From JASHVB01 sp049522565 (GTDB lineage: Bacteria; Pseudomonadota; Alphaproteobacteria; Acetobacterales; Acetobacteraceae), in the NCBI GenBank assembly GCA_049522565.1, contig JBEKNT010000159.1, positions 1 through 13,777 on the forward strand: a DNA stretch of 13,777 nt. The letters run 5' to 3'. The position numbers and the translations under genes are program-made. Under the pieces are notes generated by a model that made no database searches, was not told the DNA's origin, and saw only the letters and a program-made list of their open reading frames with translations. Shown here in pieces: positions 13,755 through 13,777 of the stretch (position 1 is the first letter of the stretch; the number at the start of each line of letters is the position of its first letter).

Positions 13755-13777
13755 TGCGTACATCCGCCAGCCATCGG

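Noticed and set aside
13680..13763. 28-residue N-terminal extension of Ppx
   Set aside because: It would be encoded by the C/G-run repeat and does not resemble the family; ATG 13679 gives the normal N-terminus just before the phosphate-1 motif.

Overview
The window is high-GC DNA from an alphaproteobacterium. The gene content (an FNR-type regulator beside a PHA synthase, Ppx/GppA, and short palindromic intergenic repeats of the CGTCATGGCCGGG and GTCATTGCGAGG types) suggests Rhodospirillales, perhaps Acetobacteraceae. That placement is inference only; no rRNA or other marker gene is present. There are eleven complete protein genes, one gene cut by the left edge, and two tRNA genes.

Left part (1-823): the N-terminal 136 residues of a P4-type tyrosine integrase run off the left edge. 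It sits 165 bp from the 3' end of an intact tRNA-Asn(GTT). This is the usual right boundary of an integrated island, so the island body should lie outside the window to the left. A divergent tRNA-Leu(CAA) follows, and each tRNA has a recognisable sigma70-type promoter.

Region 975-4296: an FNR-family regulator with the four cysteines of an oxygen-sensing Fe-S cluster lies divergent to a small GNAT-like protein, which is followed by a PHA synthase (phaC) with its complete catalytic triad. An FNR/FixK-type box lies upstream of the GNAT-like gene and another upstream of phaC. Both are centred about 66 bp before the start codon. This looks like a compact oxygen-responsive unit controlling polyhydroxyalkanoate storage, and it is the best-supported regulatory story here.

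Region 4297-8061: an exported protein with two tandem spore coat U (SCPU) domains stands alone, with no chaperone or usher genes beside it. It is followed by an MHS-family transporter and a uroporphyrinogen-decarboxylase-superfamily protein that is not HemE. That protein keeps a plausible zinc site of the cobamide methyltransferase type, and the two genes may form a small catabolic operon.

Region 8062-11645: a 320-bp gap is largely filled by a nested palindromic repeat. Next come an unrecognised 516-residue protein on the minus strand, flanked by copies of a second repeat, then a cupin, a YbjQ-family protein, and a small membrane protein overlapping it by one base.

Right part (11583-13777): a hairpin between convergent genes, a GNAT acetyltransferase whose C-terminus is encoded by a perfect palindrome, and a Ppx/GppA phosphatase. 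Upstream of ppx lies a C/G-run element with quadruplex potential.
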